This document shows positions 50,949 to 59,867 of a DNA stretch of 64,000 nt, one piece after another. The notes under the pieces are model-generated. The model searched no databases, was not told the origin of the DNA, and saw only the letters and a list, made by a program, of their open reading frames with translations. Numbering within the stretch: position 1 is the first letter of the stretch; each line of letters opens with the position of its first letter. A program made the translations under genes and the position numbers. Origin of the DNA: Streptomyces sp. cf386 (GTDB lineage Bacteria > Actinomycetota > Actinomycetes > Streptomycetales > Streptomycetaceae). The stretch lies in assembly GCF_900103585.1 (NCBI RefSeq), contig NZ_FNHV01000002.1, positions 734,078 through 798,077 of the forward strand. The letters are read 5' to 3'.

Positions 50949-51326
50949 GTGAGCCCTGTACGTCGCTGTTCGCGCACCGCTTGCGGCCGTCCGGCCGTAG
51001 CGACGCTGACGTACGTCTACGCCGACTCGACCGCGGTTCTCGGCCCGCTCGCCACCTACGCCGAACCCCACTGCTACGACCTGTGCGCCGAGCACTCCGA
51101 GCGTCTCACCGCCCCTCGGGGGTGGGAGGTCGTGCGGTTGCTGGACAGCTCGGCTCCGGCCCGTCCCAGCGGCGATGACCTGGAAGCGCTTGCCAACGCC
51201 GTGCGCGAGGCGGCCCGTCCGCAGGAGCGGGCGGCGCAGGCCGGCGGGGGTGGGGGCCGTGGCGCCGATCCGATGGAGGTCGCGCGGCGGGGACACCTGC
51301 GCGTCCTGCGGTCGCCCGACAACTGA
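50949..51326 (+). CDS. DUF3499 family protein
   Basis: This 125-residue, actinobacteria-specific protein starts RRCSRTACGRPAVATLTYVY and continues YADSTAVLGPLATYAEPH, CYDLCAEHSERL. The four cysteines (CSRTAC and CYDLC) plus His look like a small zinc site. The C-terminal 50 residues are low-complexity and end in a short basic helix (EVARRGHLRVLR). Function is unknown. GTG 50949 gives the family start. Its place next to the zincin-like gene and manB is, from memory, conserved in Streptomyces. Confidence 0.9.
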   Translation: MSPVRRCSRTACGRPAVATLTYVYADSTAVLGPLATYAEPHCYDLCAEHSERLTAPRGWEVVRLLDSSAPARPSGDDLEALANAVREAARPQERAAQAGGGGGRGADPMEVARRGHLRVLRSPDN

Positions 51327-51421
51327 CCGTCGGTTTCCTCCGTTTGTGCGGTCGTTTCTTCGCTGCGCGTTTCGTTGAGTGATGCACAGGCATTGACGTG
51401 TAGTTGGCGCGGACACGACCA

Positions 51422-51463
51422 TTCCGTATGCCGGAACGAGAAATCGCTTTCCGCATGGCGGAA
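51422..51463 (+). promoter_or_regulatory. Pair of TTCCG-N5-CGGAA operators upstream of the lactate permease
   Basis: TTCCGTATGCCGGAA (51422-51436) and TTCCGCATGGCGGAA (51449-51463) share perfect arms and 5-base centres, 27 bases apart. They end 15 bases before the permease GTG, overlapping the expected transcript start. The form resembles operators of IclR-family regulators (inference). No candidate regulator gene lies beside it. Confidence 0.65.
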
Positions 51464-51478
51464 TCCGGGGAGGCGCCC

Positions 51479-53095
51479 GTGTACGTCCAGGAACTGGAAC
51501 CCGTCGCCGATTCGCTCGGCCTGTCCGCACTCGTGGCCGCGCTGCCGTTGGTGATCGTCCTCGTCCTGCTGGGCGGGGTCAGGATGAAGGCGCATCTGGC
51601 GGGCCTCACGGGGCTTCTGGCGGCCGTTGCGGTCGCCTGGCTCGCGTACGGCATGCCGCTGGACCAGACGCTCTCCAGCGCCGCCCAGGGGGCCCTCTTC
51701 GGGCTCTTCCCCATCCTGTGGATCGTCGTCAACGCCCTGTGGGTGTACCGGATGACCGTCCGGACGCGCCATTTCGACATTCTCCGCCGGTCGTTCGGGC
51801 GGCTGTCCGACGATCCGCGCATCCAGGCGCTCGTCGTCGCCTTCTGCTTCGGGGCCCTGCTGGAGGCCCTCGCCGGGTTCGGGGCGCCCGTCGCGATCTG
51901 TTCGGTCATGCTGGTGGCGCTCGGATTCGAGCCGGTGCGGGCGGCGGTCGTCGCGCTGGTCGCCAACACCGCGCCCGTGGCCTTCGGGGCGATGGGCACG
52001 CCGGTGGTGACGCTGGCTCAGGTCACCGGGCTGCCGTTGGACGACGTGGCCTCCGTGGTGGGGCGTCAGACGCCGCTGCTGGCTCTGGTCGTGCCGCTGG
52101 TGCTCGTCGGGCTCGTGGACGGGCGGCGCGGGCTGCGGGAGACCTGGGTGCCTGCCGTCGTCTGCGGAGTCGCCTTCGCCGTCGCCCAGTTCGCCGCGTC
52201 CAACTACGTCTCCGCACAACTCGCCGACATCGGCGCCGCCTTGGCCGGTGCGGGCGCCCTGGTCGCCGTACCGCACGCGCGTGTGCCCGCCAACGAGGCC
52301 GTACGCGCGTCCGTGCTGACCGGAGCGCGCAGTGAGGACTTGGACGAGGTCGATCCGCCGAGGGAGGTCGTGCGCGCCTATTCGCCGTACGCACTGATCG
52401 TGCTGATCTTCTCCGTGGCGCAGATTCCCGTGGTCAAGGACTGGCTGGCCAAGGCGACCCAGACGTACGACTGGCCCTTCCTGAACGTCGCCAACCCCGA
52501 CGGGGAGCCGGTCAGCGGCAATGTCTTCACCTGGCCGATCGTGTCCACCGGCGGCACGCTCGTGCTGCTCGCAGGGGTGGGCGCGGCGGTCGTCCTCGGG
52601 GTGCACGCGCGCGTGGCCGTCAAGGAATGGGCCGCGACCGTACACGAGTTGAGGTTCGCCATCCTCACCGTGACGTCCGTGCTCGCGCTCGCGTACGTCA
52701 TGAACCTCTCCGGGCAGGCCGCCACCATCGGCTACTTCGTGGCGGCGGCCGGCGCCGGGCTGGCCTTCCTGTCGCCGGTGCTGGGCTGGTTCGGGGTGGC
52801 CGTCTCCGGCTCGGACACGTCCGCCAACGCCCTGTTCGGGGCATTGCAGGTGACGGCGGCTCGGGAATCGGGGCTGTCGCCGGAACTCCTGGCCGCCGCC
52901 AACAGTTCAGGTGGTGTGCTCGGCAAGATGATCTCGCCGCAGAACCTCACGATCGCGTGCGCGGCGGTCGGGCTCGCGGGGCGGGAGGGGGACCTGCTGC
53001 GGCGGGTGCTGCCGTGGAGTCTGGGCCTGCTGCTGGTGATGTGCCTGATCGTGGTCGGACAGAGTTCACCGGTGCTGGGCTGGATGCTGCCCTGA
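51479..53095 (+). CDS. lldP: L-lactate permease
   Basis: The 538-residue transporter is of the LctP/LldP family, with about 14 membrane helices. Conserved blocks are LFPILWIVVNALWVYRMTV, FGALLEALAGFGAPVAI, VALVANTAPVAFGAMGTP, GWFGVAVSGSDTSANALFG and SSGGVLGKMISPQNLTIA. It imports lactate (and often glycolate) with protons. GTG 51479 is chosen because GGGGAGG lies five bases upstream; starting earlier would make the operator pair coding. No lactate dehydrogenase genes (lldD or lutABC) adjoin it. Confidence 0.93.
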   Translation: MYVQELEPVADSLGLSALVAALPLVIVLVLLGGVRMKAHLAGLTGLLAAVAVAWLAYGMPLDQTLSSAAQGALFGLFPILWIVVNALWVYRMTVRTRHFDILRRSFGRLSDDPRIQALVVAFCFGALLEALAGFGAPVAICSVMLVALGFEPVRAAVVALVANTAPVAFGAMGTPVVTLAQVTGLPLDDVASVVGRQTPLLALVVPLVLVGLVDGRRGLRETWVPAVVCGVAFAVAQFAASNYVSAQLADIGAALAGAGALVAVPHARVPANEAVRASVLTGARSEDLDEVDPPREVVRAYSPYALIVLIFSVAQIPVVKDWLAKATQTYDWPFLNVANPDGEPVSGNVFTWPIVSTGGTLVLLAGVGAAVVLGVHARVAVKEWAATVHELRFAILTVTSVLALAYVMNLSGQAATIGYFVAAAGAGLAFLSPVLGWFGVAVSGSDTSANALFGALQVTAARESGLSPELLAAANSSGGVLGKMISPQNLTIACAAVGLAGREGDLLRRVLPWSLGLLLVMCLIVVGQSSPVLGWMLP

Positions 53096-53208
53096 CGTCC
53101 GTGCTGACCTGAGGTGACGGCTCGGGGTCCACTCAGCGGGCACACAGCGCACTGTCAGCCCGGGCGGGTAGTTTGGGGTGACCGACAGGACTTTCAGGAG
53201 GGTTGGCC

Positions 53209-54573
53209 GTGGCCGCTGATCTGTCACAGCTCGTGAAGGCGTACGACGTGCGCGGGGTCGTCCCCGACCAGTGGGGCGAGCCGCTGGCCGAACTCTTCGG
53301 GGCTGCCTTCGTGCAGGTGACCGGCGCGAGTGCGATCGTGATCGGGCACGACATGCGCCCCTCGTCCCCCGGCCTGTCCCGCGCCTTCGCACGCGGAGCC
53401 GCAGCCCAGGGCGTCGACGTCACCGAGATCGGCCTGTGCTCCACCGACCAGCTGTACTACGCCTCGGGTGCGCTGAACCTGCCGGGCGCGATGTTCACGG
53501 CTTCGCACAACCCGGCCCAGTACAACGGCATCAAGATGTGCCGAGCGGGCGCCGCCCCCGTCGGCCAGGACACCGGCCTCGCGCAGATTCGCGAACTCGT
53601 GGAGGGCTGGACGGAGTCCGGCGCCCCGGAGCCGACGGGGACGCCGGGCACGATCACACAGCGGGACACGTTGGAGGACTACGCGTCCCACCTCCGCTCC
53701 CTCGTCGACCTGACCTCCATCCGCCCCCTGAAGGTCGTCGTCGACGCGGGCAACGGCATGGGCGGCCACACGGTGCCGACGGTGTTCGCCGGCCTGCCCC
53801 TGACCCTCGTCCCGATGTACTTCGAGCTGGACGGTACCTTCCCGAACCACGAGGCGAACCCGCTGGACCCGGCGAACATCGTCGACCTCCAGAAGCGGGT
53901 CCGTGAGGAGTCCGCCGACCTCGGCATCGCCTTCGACGGCGACGCCGACCGCTGCTTCGTCGTCGACGAGCACGGTGCCCCGGTCTCCCCCTCCTCCATC
54001 ACCGCCCTGGTCGCCTCCCGCGAGCTCGCCAAGCACGGCGGCAAGGGCACGATCATCCACAACCTGATCACGTCCTGGTCGGTCCCGGAGGTCGTCAAGG
54101 AGAACGGCGGCACCCCGGTCCGCACCCGCGTAGGCCACTCCTTCATCAAGGCCGAGATGGCCAAGACCGGCGCCATCTTCGGCGGCGAGCACTCCGCCCA
54201 CTACTACTTCAAGGACTTCTGGAACGCCGACACGGGAATGCTGGCCGCCCTCCATGTCCTGGCGGCGTTGGGCGGCCAGGACGGCCCCCTCTCCGCCCTG
54301 GTCGCCCAGTACGACCGCTACACCGGCTCCGGCGAGATCAACTCCACAGTCGCCGACCAGACGGGCCGCCTGGCAGCCATCAAGGCCACGTACGAGGCCC
54401 AAGAGGGCGTGGAACTGGACGAACTCGACGGCCTGACCGTCACAGCCGCCGACTGGTGGTTCAACGTCCGCCCGTCCAACACGGAGCCCCTCCTGCGCCT
54501 GAACGCGGAGGCACGCGACGAGGCGACGATGGCGAAGGTACGGGACGAGGTGTTGGAGATCATCAGGGGCTGA
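53209..54573 (+). CDS. manB: Phosphomannomutase/phosphoglucomutase
   Basis: The 454-residue alpha-D-phosphohexomutase interconverts mannose-6- and mannose-1-phosphate. Motifs are VKAYDVRGVVPDQWGEPLAE at the N-terminus, the phosphoserine loop MFTASHNPAQYNGIK (about residue 100), the metal loop FDGDADRCFVVDE (about 245) and GGEHSAHYYFKDFW (about 325). The C-terminal phosphate-binding loop is NVRPSNTEPLLRLN. GTG 53209 has AGGAGG seven bases before it; a TTG six bases upstream is less well placed. It works between ManA (56580) and the nucleotidyltransferase (38074). Confidence 0.95.
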   Translation: MAADLSQLVKAYDVRGVVPDQWGEPLAELFGAAFVQVTGASAIVIGHDMRPSSPGLSRAFARGAAAQGVDVTEIGLCSTDQLYYASGALNLPGAMFTASHNPAQYNGIKMCRAGAAPVGQDTGLAQIRELVEGWTESGAPEPTGTPGTITQRDTLEDYASHLRSLVDLTSIRPLKVVVDAGNGMGGHTVPTVFAGLPLTLVPMYFELDGTFPNHEANPLDPANIVDLQKRVREESADLGIAFDGDADRCFVVDEHGAPVSPSSITALVASRELAKHGGKGTIIHNLITSWSVPEVVKENGGTPVRTRVGHSFIKAEMAKTGAIFGGEHSAHYYFKDFWNADTGMLAALHVLAALGGQDGPLSALVAQYDRYTGSGEINSTVADQTGRLAAIKATYEAQEGVELDELDGLTVTAADWWFNVRPSNTEPLLRLNAEARDEATMAKVRDEVLEIIRG

Positions 54574-54612
54574 CACCACTGGGGGCGAGATCTCGACGCC
54601 GGTCCGGGCATC

Positions 54613-54752
54613 CCAGCCCGTCCGGCGTTTGAGGACGAGGCCCTTTCGGGGCCGATGCGGGGGTCTGGGGGCGGCAGCCCCCAGAAGGGGTGCCCGGGGT
54701 CGAAGGGGCGGAGCCCCTGGGGGATGGGACGGGTAGCGGCGGCGGGGGCGAA
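54613..54752 (+). repeat. Dispersed intergenic repeat, full copy
   Basis: The same blocks as at 35171 are present (GTCCGGCGTTTGAGGACGAG, GGGGGTCTGGGGGCGG, GGGGTCGAAGGGGCGGAG, GGGATGGGACGGGTAG). It fills the middle of the 331-bp gap 54574-54904 downstream of manB; the preceding CTCGACGCCGG(T/C)CCGGGCAT flank is shared with the copy at 39463. Confidence 0.85.
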
Positions 54753-54904
54753 TCCCGCCCTACGCGCCCCCTCACCCTCACCCACCCACCACCCCACCTC
54801 CTCCCGCCCAACCCCGGCACCCCGCCCCCACCGGCGGTACGCTGACCAGGCACATCCGCACACCCGCACGTACCGCGCCCACCCGCCCCAGAAAGGGACC
54901 GCTC

Positions 54905-55075
54905 ATGCCGCTGGAAGCCGGCCTCCTGGAGATCCTCGCCTGCCCGGCCTGCCACGCCCCTCTCAAGGAGCAGGACACCGAGCTGATCTGCACCGGCCAG
55001 GCCTGCGGCCTGGCGTACCCCGTCCGCGACGGCATCCCGGTCCTGCTCGTCGACGAGGCCCGCCGCCCCGCATGA
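54905..55075 (+). CDS. Trm112-like zinc-ribbon protein
   Basis: The 56-residue protein of the Trm112/YcaR family contains [34 protein letters not shown] and LLVDEARR. The CxxC pair and the later cysteines form a small zinc ribbon. Trm112 partners activate methyltransferases in other organisms; the bacterial role is poorly known. It lies between manB and the SIS-domain gene. The stop is followed at once by six tandem 22-23-bp repeats. Confidence 0.9.
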   Translation: MPLEAGLLEILACPACHAPLKEQDTELICTGQACGLAYPVRDGIPVLLVDEARRPA

Positions 55076-55081
55076 CGCGAG

Positions 55082-55218
55082 GCCACGGCCACCGCGGTAA
55101 GGCGCCGCAGCCACCCGCGTAAGGACGCCGCGGCCACCGCCGTAGAGGCGCCACGGCCACCAGCGCGATAACGCCCCAGCCACTGGCGCCAGAACGCCAT
55201 GGCCACCGCCGCAAAGAC
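55082..55218 (+). repeat. Six tandem 22-23-bp repeats
   Basis: Units start at 55082, 55104, 55127, 55150, 55173 and 55196, each beginning GCC(A/G/C) and carrying (C)GGCCACC or a variant and a 3' end of AA(G)GAC type. They begin just after the Trm112-like stop and occupy most of the 232-bp gap before the SIS gene. Unit length is not a multiple of three. Confidence 0.8.
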
Positions 55219-55307
55219 GACAGACCACCGCACACCCGCACCCGCAAACACATCCCCAAGACACCCGCCCCGCCCCCACCCACCCCGGCGATCGGAGGCT
55301 GTCGCCC

Positions 55308-56435
55308 ATGCTCGACGAATCGCTCCTCGACACGCCGGAGGCGCTCGCCGAGGCCGACCAGCGCGCCCTGCTCCGCGGCGCAGCCGAAGCCGGCGCCCAC
55401 GTCCGCACGGCCGCCCGGCACGCCGCCGAGGCCGGCGTCCACGACCTCAAGCCCGACGGCCGCCCCCGCGCCATCCTCATCGCGGGCCCTGGCGCCGCCG
55501 CCATGTGCGTCGCCGATCTCCTCGGCGCCCTCGTCGGCGTCACCAGCCCCGTCACCCGTCTGGCCCCCTCCGGCGTCGCCCCCGCTGCGGGCGCCCTGCG
55601 CTGGGAACTGCCCGGCTGGGCAGGCTCCGTGGACCTGCTGCTGATCGCCACACCCGACGGCACCGAGCCCGGCCTGGCCCTGCTCGCCGAGCAGGCCTAC
55701 CGCCGCGGCTGCACGGTCGTCGCCGTGGCCCCCGCCCGCACCCCGCTCACCGAAGCGGTGCACAACAACCACGGCCTGTTCGTGCCGATGGCAACGGCCC
55801 CGTACGAGCAGGACACCCCCCTCGCCGCCTCCGCCCCCGGCGTCCTGTGGGCACTGCTCACCCCCCTCCTGGCGCTCCTGGACCGCACCGGCATGCTCAC
55901 CGCCCCGCCCGAGGCCCTGGAGAAGGTCGCCGACCGCCTCGACCACATCGCCGAACGCTGCGGCCCCGCGATCGCGACCTACAGCAATCCCGCCAAGACC
56001 CTGGCCGCCGAACTCGCCGACTCGCTCCCGCTGATCTGGACCGAGGGTGCCTCCGCCGGCCCGGCCGGCCGCCGTTTCGCCGCCGCGCTCGCCGAACTCT
56101 CCGGCCACCCCTCCCTCGTCGCCGAACTGCCCGAGGCGCTCGCCGCGCACAACGCCCTGCTCGCCGGCCGGCTCGCGGGGAGCGCCGACCCGGACGACTT
56201 CTTCCGCGACCGGGTGGAGGAGACCCCCGCCCTGCACGCGCGCGTGGTGCTGTTGCGGGACCGCCCGATCGGCGGCATCACCGCCGCGCCCGCCGCCCGC
56301 GACCTGGCCCTGAGCCACGACACGCCGATCAGCGAACTGGAGCCGGAGGCCGGCGGCGAACTGGAGACCCTCGCGGAACTGATCGCCATCACGGATTTCG
56401 CCGCCGTTTACCTGGCGCTCGCCTCGGGAGCCTGA
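55308..56435 (+). CDS. SIS-domain protein (phosphosugar isomerase-like)
   Basis: The 375-residue protein has two SIS-type Rossmann halves: AILIAGPGAAAMCVADLLGA with VDLLLIATPDGTEPGLA, and a C-terminal half with LIWTEGASAGPAGRRFAAAL. It is related to the bifunctional phosphoglucose/phosphomannose isomerases of archaea and actinobacteria, but the catalytic Glu/His pattern is not clear to me. Position between manB and manA implies a role in hexose-phosphate/mannose supply. ATG 55308 is preceded by GGAGG about eight bases upstream. Enzymatic activity is not assured. Confidence 0.82.
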   Translation: MLDESLLDTPEALAEADQRALLRGAAEAGAHVRTAARHAAEAGVHDLKPDGRPRAILIAGPGAAAMCVADLLGALVGVTSPVTRLAPSGVAPAAGALRWELPGWAGSVDLLLIATPDGTEPGLALLAEQAYRRGCTVVAVAPARTPLTEAVHNNHGLFVPMATAPYEQDTPLAASAPGVLWALLTPLLALLDRTGMLTAPPEALEKVADRLDHIAERCGPAIATYSNPAKTLAAELADSLPLIWTEGASAGPAGRRFAAALAELSGHPSLVAELPEALAAHNALLAGRLAGSADPDDFFRDRVEETPALHARVVLLRDRPIGGITAAPAARDLALSHDTPISELEPEAGGELETLAELIAITDFAAVYLALASGA

Positions 56436-56579
56436 TCTATCCGAGGGGGCCCGGACAGCCGTACGTACGAGAAACCGTCGTACGAACGGCAGTCGTACGC
56501 AGGGCCAACCCGCGTCCCACACCGCAGAACCGGCAGAGCACCCGCCCGCCCCGCGCACAGAGAGCAGGCAGACAACCGC

Positions 56580-57731
56580 ATGGACCGCCTCGACAACACC
56601 GTCCGCCCCTACGCCTGGGGTTCCAGCACCGCCATCCCGAAGCTCCTCGGAGTCGAGCCGACCGGCGAACCGCAGGCGGAGATGTGGATGGGCGCACACC
56701 CGGGCGCACCCTCGCGCACCGAGCGCGGCACGCTCGGCGAGGTCATCGAGGCGGACCCGGAGGGCGAACTGGGCGCCACGGCCGTGGCGAAGTTCGGCCC
56801 CCGCCTGCCCTTCCTCCTCAAGATCCTCGCCGCCGGCGCCCCGCTCTCCCTCCAGGTGCACCCCAACCTGGCGCAGGCGAAGGAGGGTTACGAGGACGAG
56901 GAGCGCCGCGGCATCCCCGTGGACGCCGGCCACCGCAACTACAAGGACGCCAACCACAAGCCCGAACTGATCTGCGCGCTCACCGAGTTCGACGGCCTGT
57001 GCGGCTTCCGCGCCCCCGTCGAAGCCGCCGACCTGCTCGACGGCCTCGGCGTCGACTCCCTCAAGCCGTACGTCGACCTGCTGCACGCCCACCCCGAGGA
57101 CGCGGCCCTGCGCGAGGTGCTCACCGCGATCCTCAGCGCCGACCCGGACGAGATGGCCCACACCGTCACCGAGGCCGCGGCCGCCTGCACCCGCCTCGGC
57201 GGCGACTACACCCCGTACGCCGACATCGCCCACCACTACCCGGGCGACCCCGGCGTCATCGCCGCGATGCTCCTCAACTACGTCCGCCTGCAGCCCGGCG
57301 AGGCCCTGTTCCTCGGCGCCGGCATCCCGCACGCCTACCTGAGCGGCCTCGGCGTCGAGATCATGGCCAACTCCGACAACGTCCTGCGCTGCGGACTGAC
57401 CCCCAAGCACGTCGACGTCCCCGAACTCCTGCGCGTCGTCCGCTTCGAGGCGGGTGATGCGGGCGTGCTGCGCCCCGAGGCCGCCCCGGACGGCGAGGAG
57501 GTCTACGAGACCCCGATCGACGAGTTCCGGCTGTCCCGGTACGTCCTCCCGGAGGGCACCGCCGCCCACGACCTCACCCGCGCGACCCCGCAGATCCTGC
57601 TCTGCACGGCGGGTTCCGTCCGCGCCGGGGAGCACGACCTGACGCCGGGCCGGTCCGTCTTCGTACCGGCGGGCGAAAAGGCCGAAGTGTCCGGGGTCGG
57701 TACGGTCTTCAGGGCCACGGTCGTCGCCTGA
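56580..57731 (+). CDS. manA: Mannose-6-phosphate isomerase, class I
   Basis: The 383-residue type I zinc cupin enzyme interconverts fructose-6-phosphate and mannose-6-phosphate. Family features are VRPYAWGSSTAIPKLLG, AEMWMGAHPGAPS, LPFLLKILAAGAPLSLQVHP (zinc Gln/His), YKDANHKPELICALTEF (zinc Glu), and GEALFLGAGIPHAYLSGLGV with NSDNVLRCGLTPKHVD near residue 265. All metal ligands are present. It begins the GDP-mannose pathway completed by ManB and the nucleotidyltransferase. The 144 bases before it contain several CGTACG repeats but no clear site. Confidence 0.96.
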   Translation: MDRLDNTVRPYAWGSSTAIPKLLGVEPTGEPQAEMWMGAHPGAPSRTERGTLGEVIEADPEGELGATAVAKFGPRLPFLLKILAAGAPLSLQVHPNLAQAKEGYEDEERRGIPVDAGHRNYKDANHKPELICALTEFDGLCGFRAPVEAADLLDGLGVDSLKPYVDLLHAHPEDAALREVLTAILSADPDEMAHTVTEAAAACTRLGGDYTPYADIAHHYPGDPGVIAAMLLNYVRLQPGEALFLGAGIPHAYLSGLGVEIMANSDNVLRCGLTPKHVDVPELLRVVRFEAGDAGVLRPEAAPDGEEVYETPIDEFRLSRYVLPEGTAAHDLTRATPQILLCTAGSVRAGEHDLTPGRSVFVPAGEKAEVSGVGTVFRATVVA

Positions 57732-57936
57732 CCGAGGGCATTCGACGACCCGGCACGCCGTTGTCGGACCGGGCTGCAACAATGGCCCACCGGCAAAGGA
57801 CGGGCAAAGCCGAACGGGGGCCGCAGGCTCCCTCAGCGACGCCCTGAACGGCGTACGTACGAAGGCCGAAGGCCCCGAAGGTTACGCGGGCTCCGCAGGC
57901 CACGAAGGCTCCGAAGGTGAAGGGACAACGCGACAC

Positions 57937-58917
57937 ATGAGCGCGTCAGGCGGTACCAAGGCGATCGTGGCGGCACTCGCCGCCAACCTCGCGATCGCGG
58001 CATCGAAATTCGTGGCGTTCGCGTTCAGCGGCTCGTCGTCGATGCTCGCCGAGGGCGTGCACTCGCTCGCCGACTCCGGCAACCAGGCCCTGCTGCTGGT
58101 CGGCGGCAAGAAGGCCAAGCGCGAGGCGACCCCGCAACACCCCTTCGGGTACGGCCGCGAGCGCTACATCTACGCCTTCCTCGTCTCGATCATCCTGTTC
58201 TCGGTCGGCGGCATGTTCGCCCTCTACGAGGGCTACGAGAAGATCAAGCACCCGCACGAGATCGAGCACTGGTACTGGCCGGTCGGCGTCCTCGTCTTCG
58301 CGATCATCGCCGAGACCTTCTCCTTCCGGACGGCCATCAAGGAGTCCAACGTCCTGCGGGGCCAGAAGTCCTGGAAGGAGTTCGTCCGCCACGCCAAGGC
58401 CCCCGAGCTGCCGGTCGTCCTGCTGGAGGACCTCGGCGCGCTGGTCGGTCTGGTCCTCGCCCTGGGCGGCGTCGGCCTGGCCCTGATCACCGGCGACGGC
58501 GTCTGGGACGGCATCGGCACCGTCTGCATCGGCATCCTGCTCGTCCTGATCGCGGTCGTCCTGGCCATCGAGACCAAGTCGCTGCTGCTCGGTGAGTCCG
58601 CGGGCGTCGAGGAGGTCCAGAAGATCGAGGCCGCCGTCGTCGACGGCGACGCGGTCACCCGCATCATCCACATGCGCACGCTGCACATCGGCCCCGAGGA
58701 ACTCCTGGTCGCCGCCAAGATCGCCGTCCGACGCGAGGCCACGGCCACCGAGGTCGCCTCCGCCATCGACGCCGCCGAGTCCCGCATCCGCGAGGCCGTC
58801 CCGATCGCCCGCGTCATCTACCTCGAGCCCGACATCTACAGCGAGGCCGAGGCAGCCAAGGGCGCCGACCCCGAGGCGACGCCCGGGGGACCGGCGTCAC
58901 CTGACGCCGAGCACTGA
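57937..58917 (+). CDS. Cation diffusion facilitator (zinc/divalent metal exporter)
   Basis: The 326-residue CDF family protein has five or six membrane helices (AIVAALAANLAIAASKFVAFA, YIYAFLVSIILFSVGGMFAL, WYWPVGVLVFAIIAETFSF, ALVGLVLALGGVGLALI, IGILLVLIAVVLAIETKSLL). A C-terminal cytoplasmic ACT-like metal-sensing domain follows (about 225-300). The transport-site motif is AEGVHSLADSGNQ. CDF proteins exchange Zn(II) or similar ions for protons. It ends in an Ala/Gly/Pro tail and a strong hairpin terminator at 58974-59012. No regulator adjoins it. Confidence 0.92.
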   Translation: MSASGGTKAIVAALAANLAIAASKFVAFAFSGSSSMLAEGVHSLADSGNQALLLVGGKKAKREATPQHPFGYGRERYIYAFLVSIILFSVGGMFALYEGYEKIKHPHEIEHWYWPVGVLVFAIIAETFSFRTAIKESNVLRGQKSWKEFVRHAKAPELPVVLLEDLGALVGLVLALGGVGLALITGDGVWDGIGTVCIGILLVLIAVVLAIETKSLLLGESAGVEEVQKIEAAVVDGDAVTRIIHMRTLHIGPEELLVAAKIAVRREATATEVASAIDAAESRIREAVPIARVIYLEPDIYSEAEAAKGADPEATPGGPASPDAEH

Positions 58918-58973
58918 CATCCCGTACGACAGATTCCTGTACGACAGCTCTCCGTAGGGCAGTTGTCCGTACG

Positions 58974-59012
58974 ACGACGGGGCCCGCCGAGTCGATCGGC
59001 GGGCCCCGTCGT
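58974..59012. terminator. Bidirectional terminator, CDF transporter / signal peptidase-like gene
   Basis: ACGACGGGGCCCGCCGA and TCGGCGGGCCCCGTCGT form a perfect 17-bp stem with loop GTCGA between convergent genes. Confidence 0.93.
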
Positions 59013-59051
59013 GTATCCCTTGCCCTCACGCACCCGCTGGCAGCGGATCCG

Positions 59052-59720
59052 TCACCAGCGCTCCGGCCACAAGGCAATCTGTGTCGCCGGCCGCCGCCGA
59101 ACTCTCCGTGCCGTGATCCCGAAGACGAGCCCGATGAGCGCGAGAAGGAGCCCGAGCAGTGTGGCCGCGGCGAGCAGCAGCGGCATCGCATGGCTGTCGG
59201 TCACCCGGGCCATGACCGCACCGACGGGCACCGTCCCGGCGTGGTCCTCCTCGAAGAACCGGGAGTCGAGCGAGTTCTGACGGTGATCGCCGAGCAGGAA
59301 CAGCCGACCTTCGGGCACCGACACGTCGTACGGGCGGTGCATCCCGTCGGCGATGCCGCCCTTCACATACGGCTCGCTGAGCGGCTTCCCGTTGACGGTG
59401 ATCCGCTCCCGCGCGGTGTCCGTACCCTCGCAGCAGACGACACGGTCGCCGCCGACGCCGATGACGCGCTGCATGACGGCCGACTCGCCATAGCGCTCCG
59501 GCGCCGTGTACAGCACCAAGTCGCCCCGCTCCACCTCGTCCCCGCCGACGCGCTCGGCGACGATCCGGTCGCCGACGTCGTACGTAGGCCTCATGCTCTC
59601 GCTCGACACGCTGGACAGCACAAAGCCCGTCCGCAGCCACAGCACGGACGCGATCACGAGCACCAGCCCCAACGGGCCCATCACCCACGCCGTGACCGCG
59701 AATCTTCGCGCCTGCTCCAT
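59052..59720 (-). CDS. Signal peptidase I-like (S26) protein with altered catalytic Lys position
   Basis: The 222-residue protein has an N-terminal membrane helix (WVMGPLGLVLVIASVLWL), an S26 domain and a C-terminal helix (PLLLAAATLLGLLLALIGLVFG). The nucleophile box is SSESMRPTYDVGD and later boxes are RGDLVLYTAP and LFLLGDHRQNSLDSRFF. In the box that normally reads (Y/V)xKR(V/I)IGxxGD, this protein has VMQRVIGVGGD, so the general-base lysine is glutamine. It may be inactive or use another base. ATG 59720 has GGAGGGA upstream; a GTG six bases earlier is possible. Confidence 0.88.
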   Translation of the reverse strand: MEQARRFAVTAWVMGPLGLVLVIASVLWLRTGFVLSSVSSESMRPTYDVGDRIVAERVGGDEVERGDLVLYTAPERYGESAVMQRVIGVGGDRVVCCEGTDTARERITVNGKPLSEPYVKGGIADGMHRPYDVSVPEGRLFLLGDHRQNSLDSRFFEEDHAGTVPVGAVMARVTDSHAMPLLLAAATLLGLLLALIGLVFGITARRVRRRPATQIALWPERW

Positions 59721-59867
59721 CAGCACTCCCTCCCCAGGCGGACTCCCAGACGGAATGCCCGCGGCGGCAGAGGTTAGCGGCGATCAGTGAACTGTCGATG
59801 CGGGCCCACGGCCCGATGGCCGCGGGCCCGCACTGCGGCTACCGCTCCTCGACGTCCCTCGCCCCGG

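Noticed and set aside
55199..57457. 752-codon plus-strand ORF spanning the SIS and manA genes
   Set aside because: It is an out-of-frame shadow rich in Arg/Pro; both real genes in the other frame have intact motifs.
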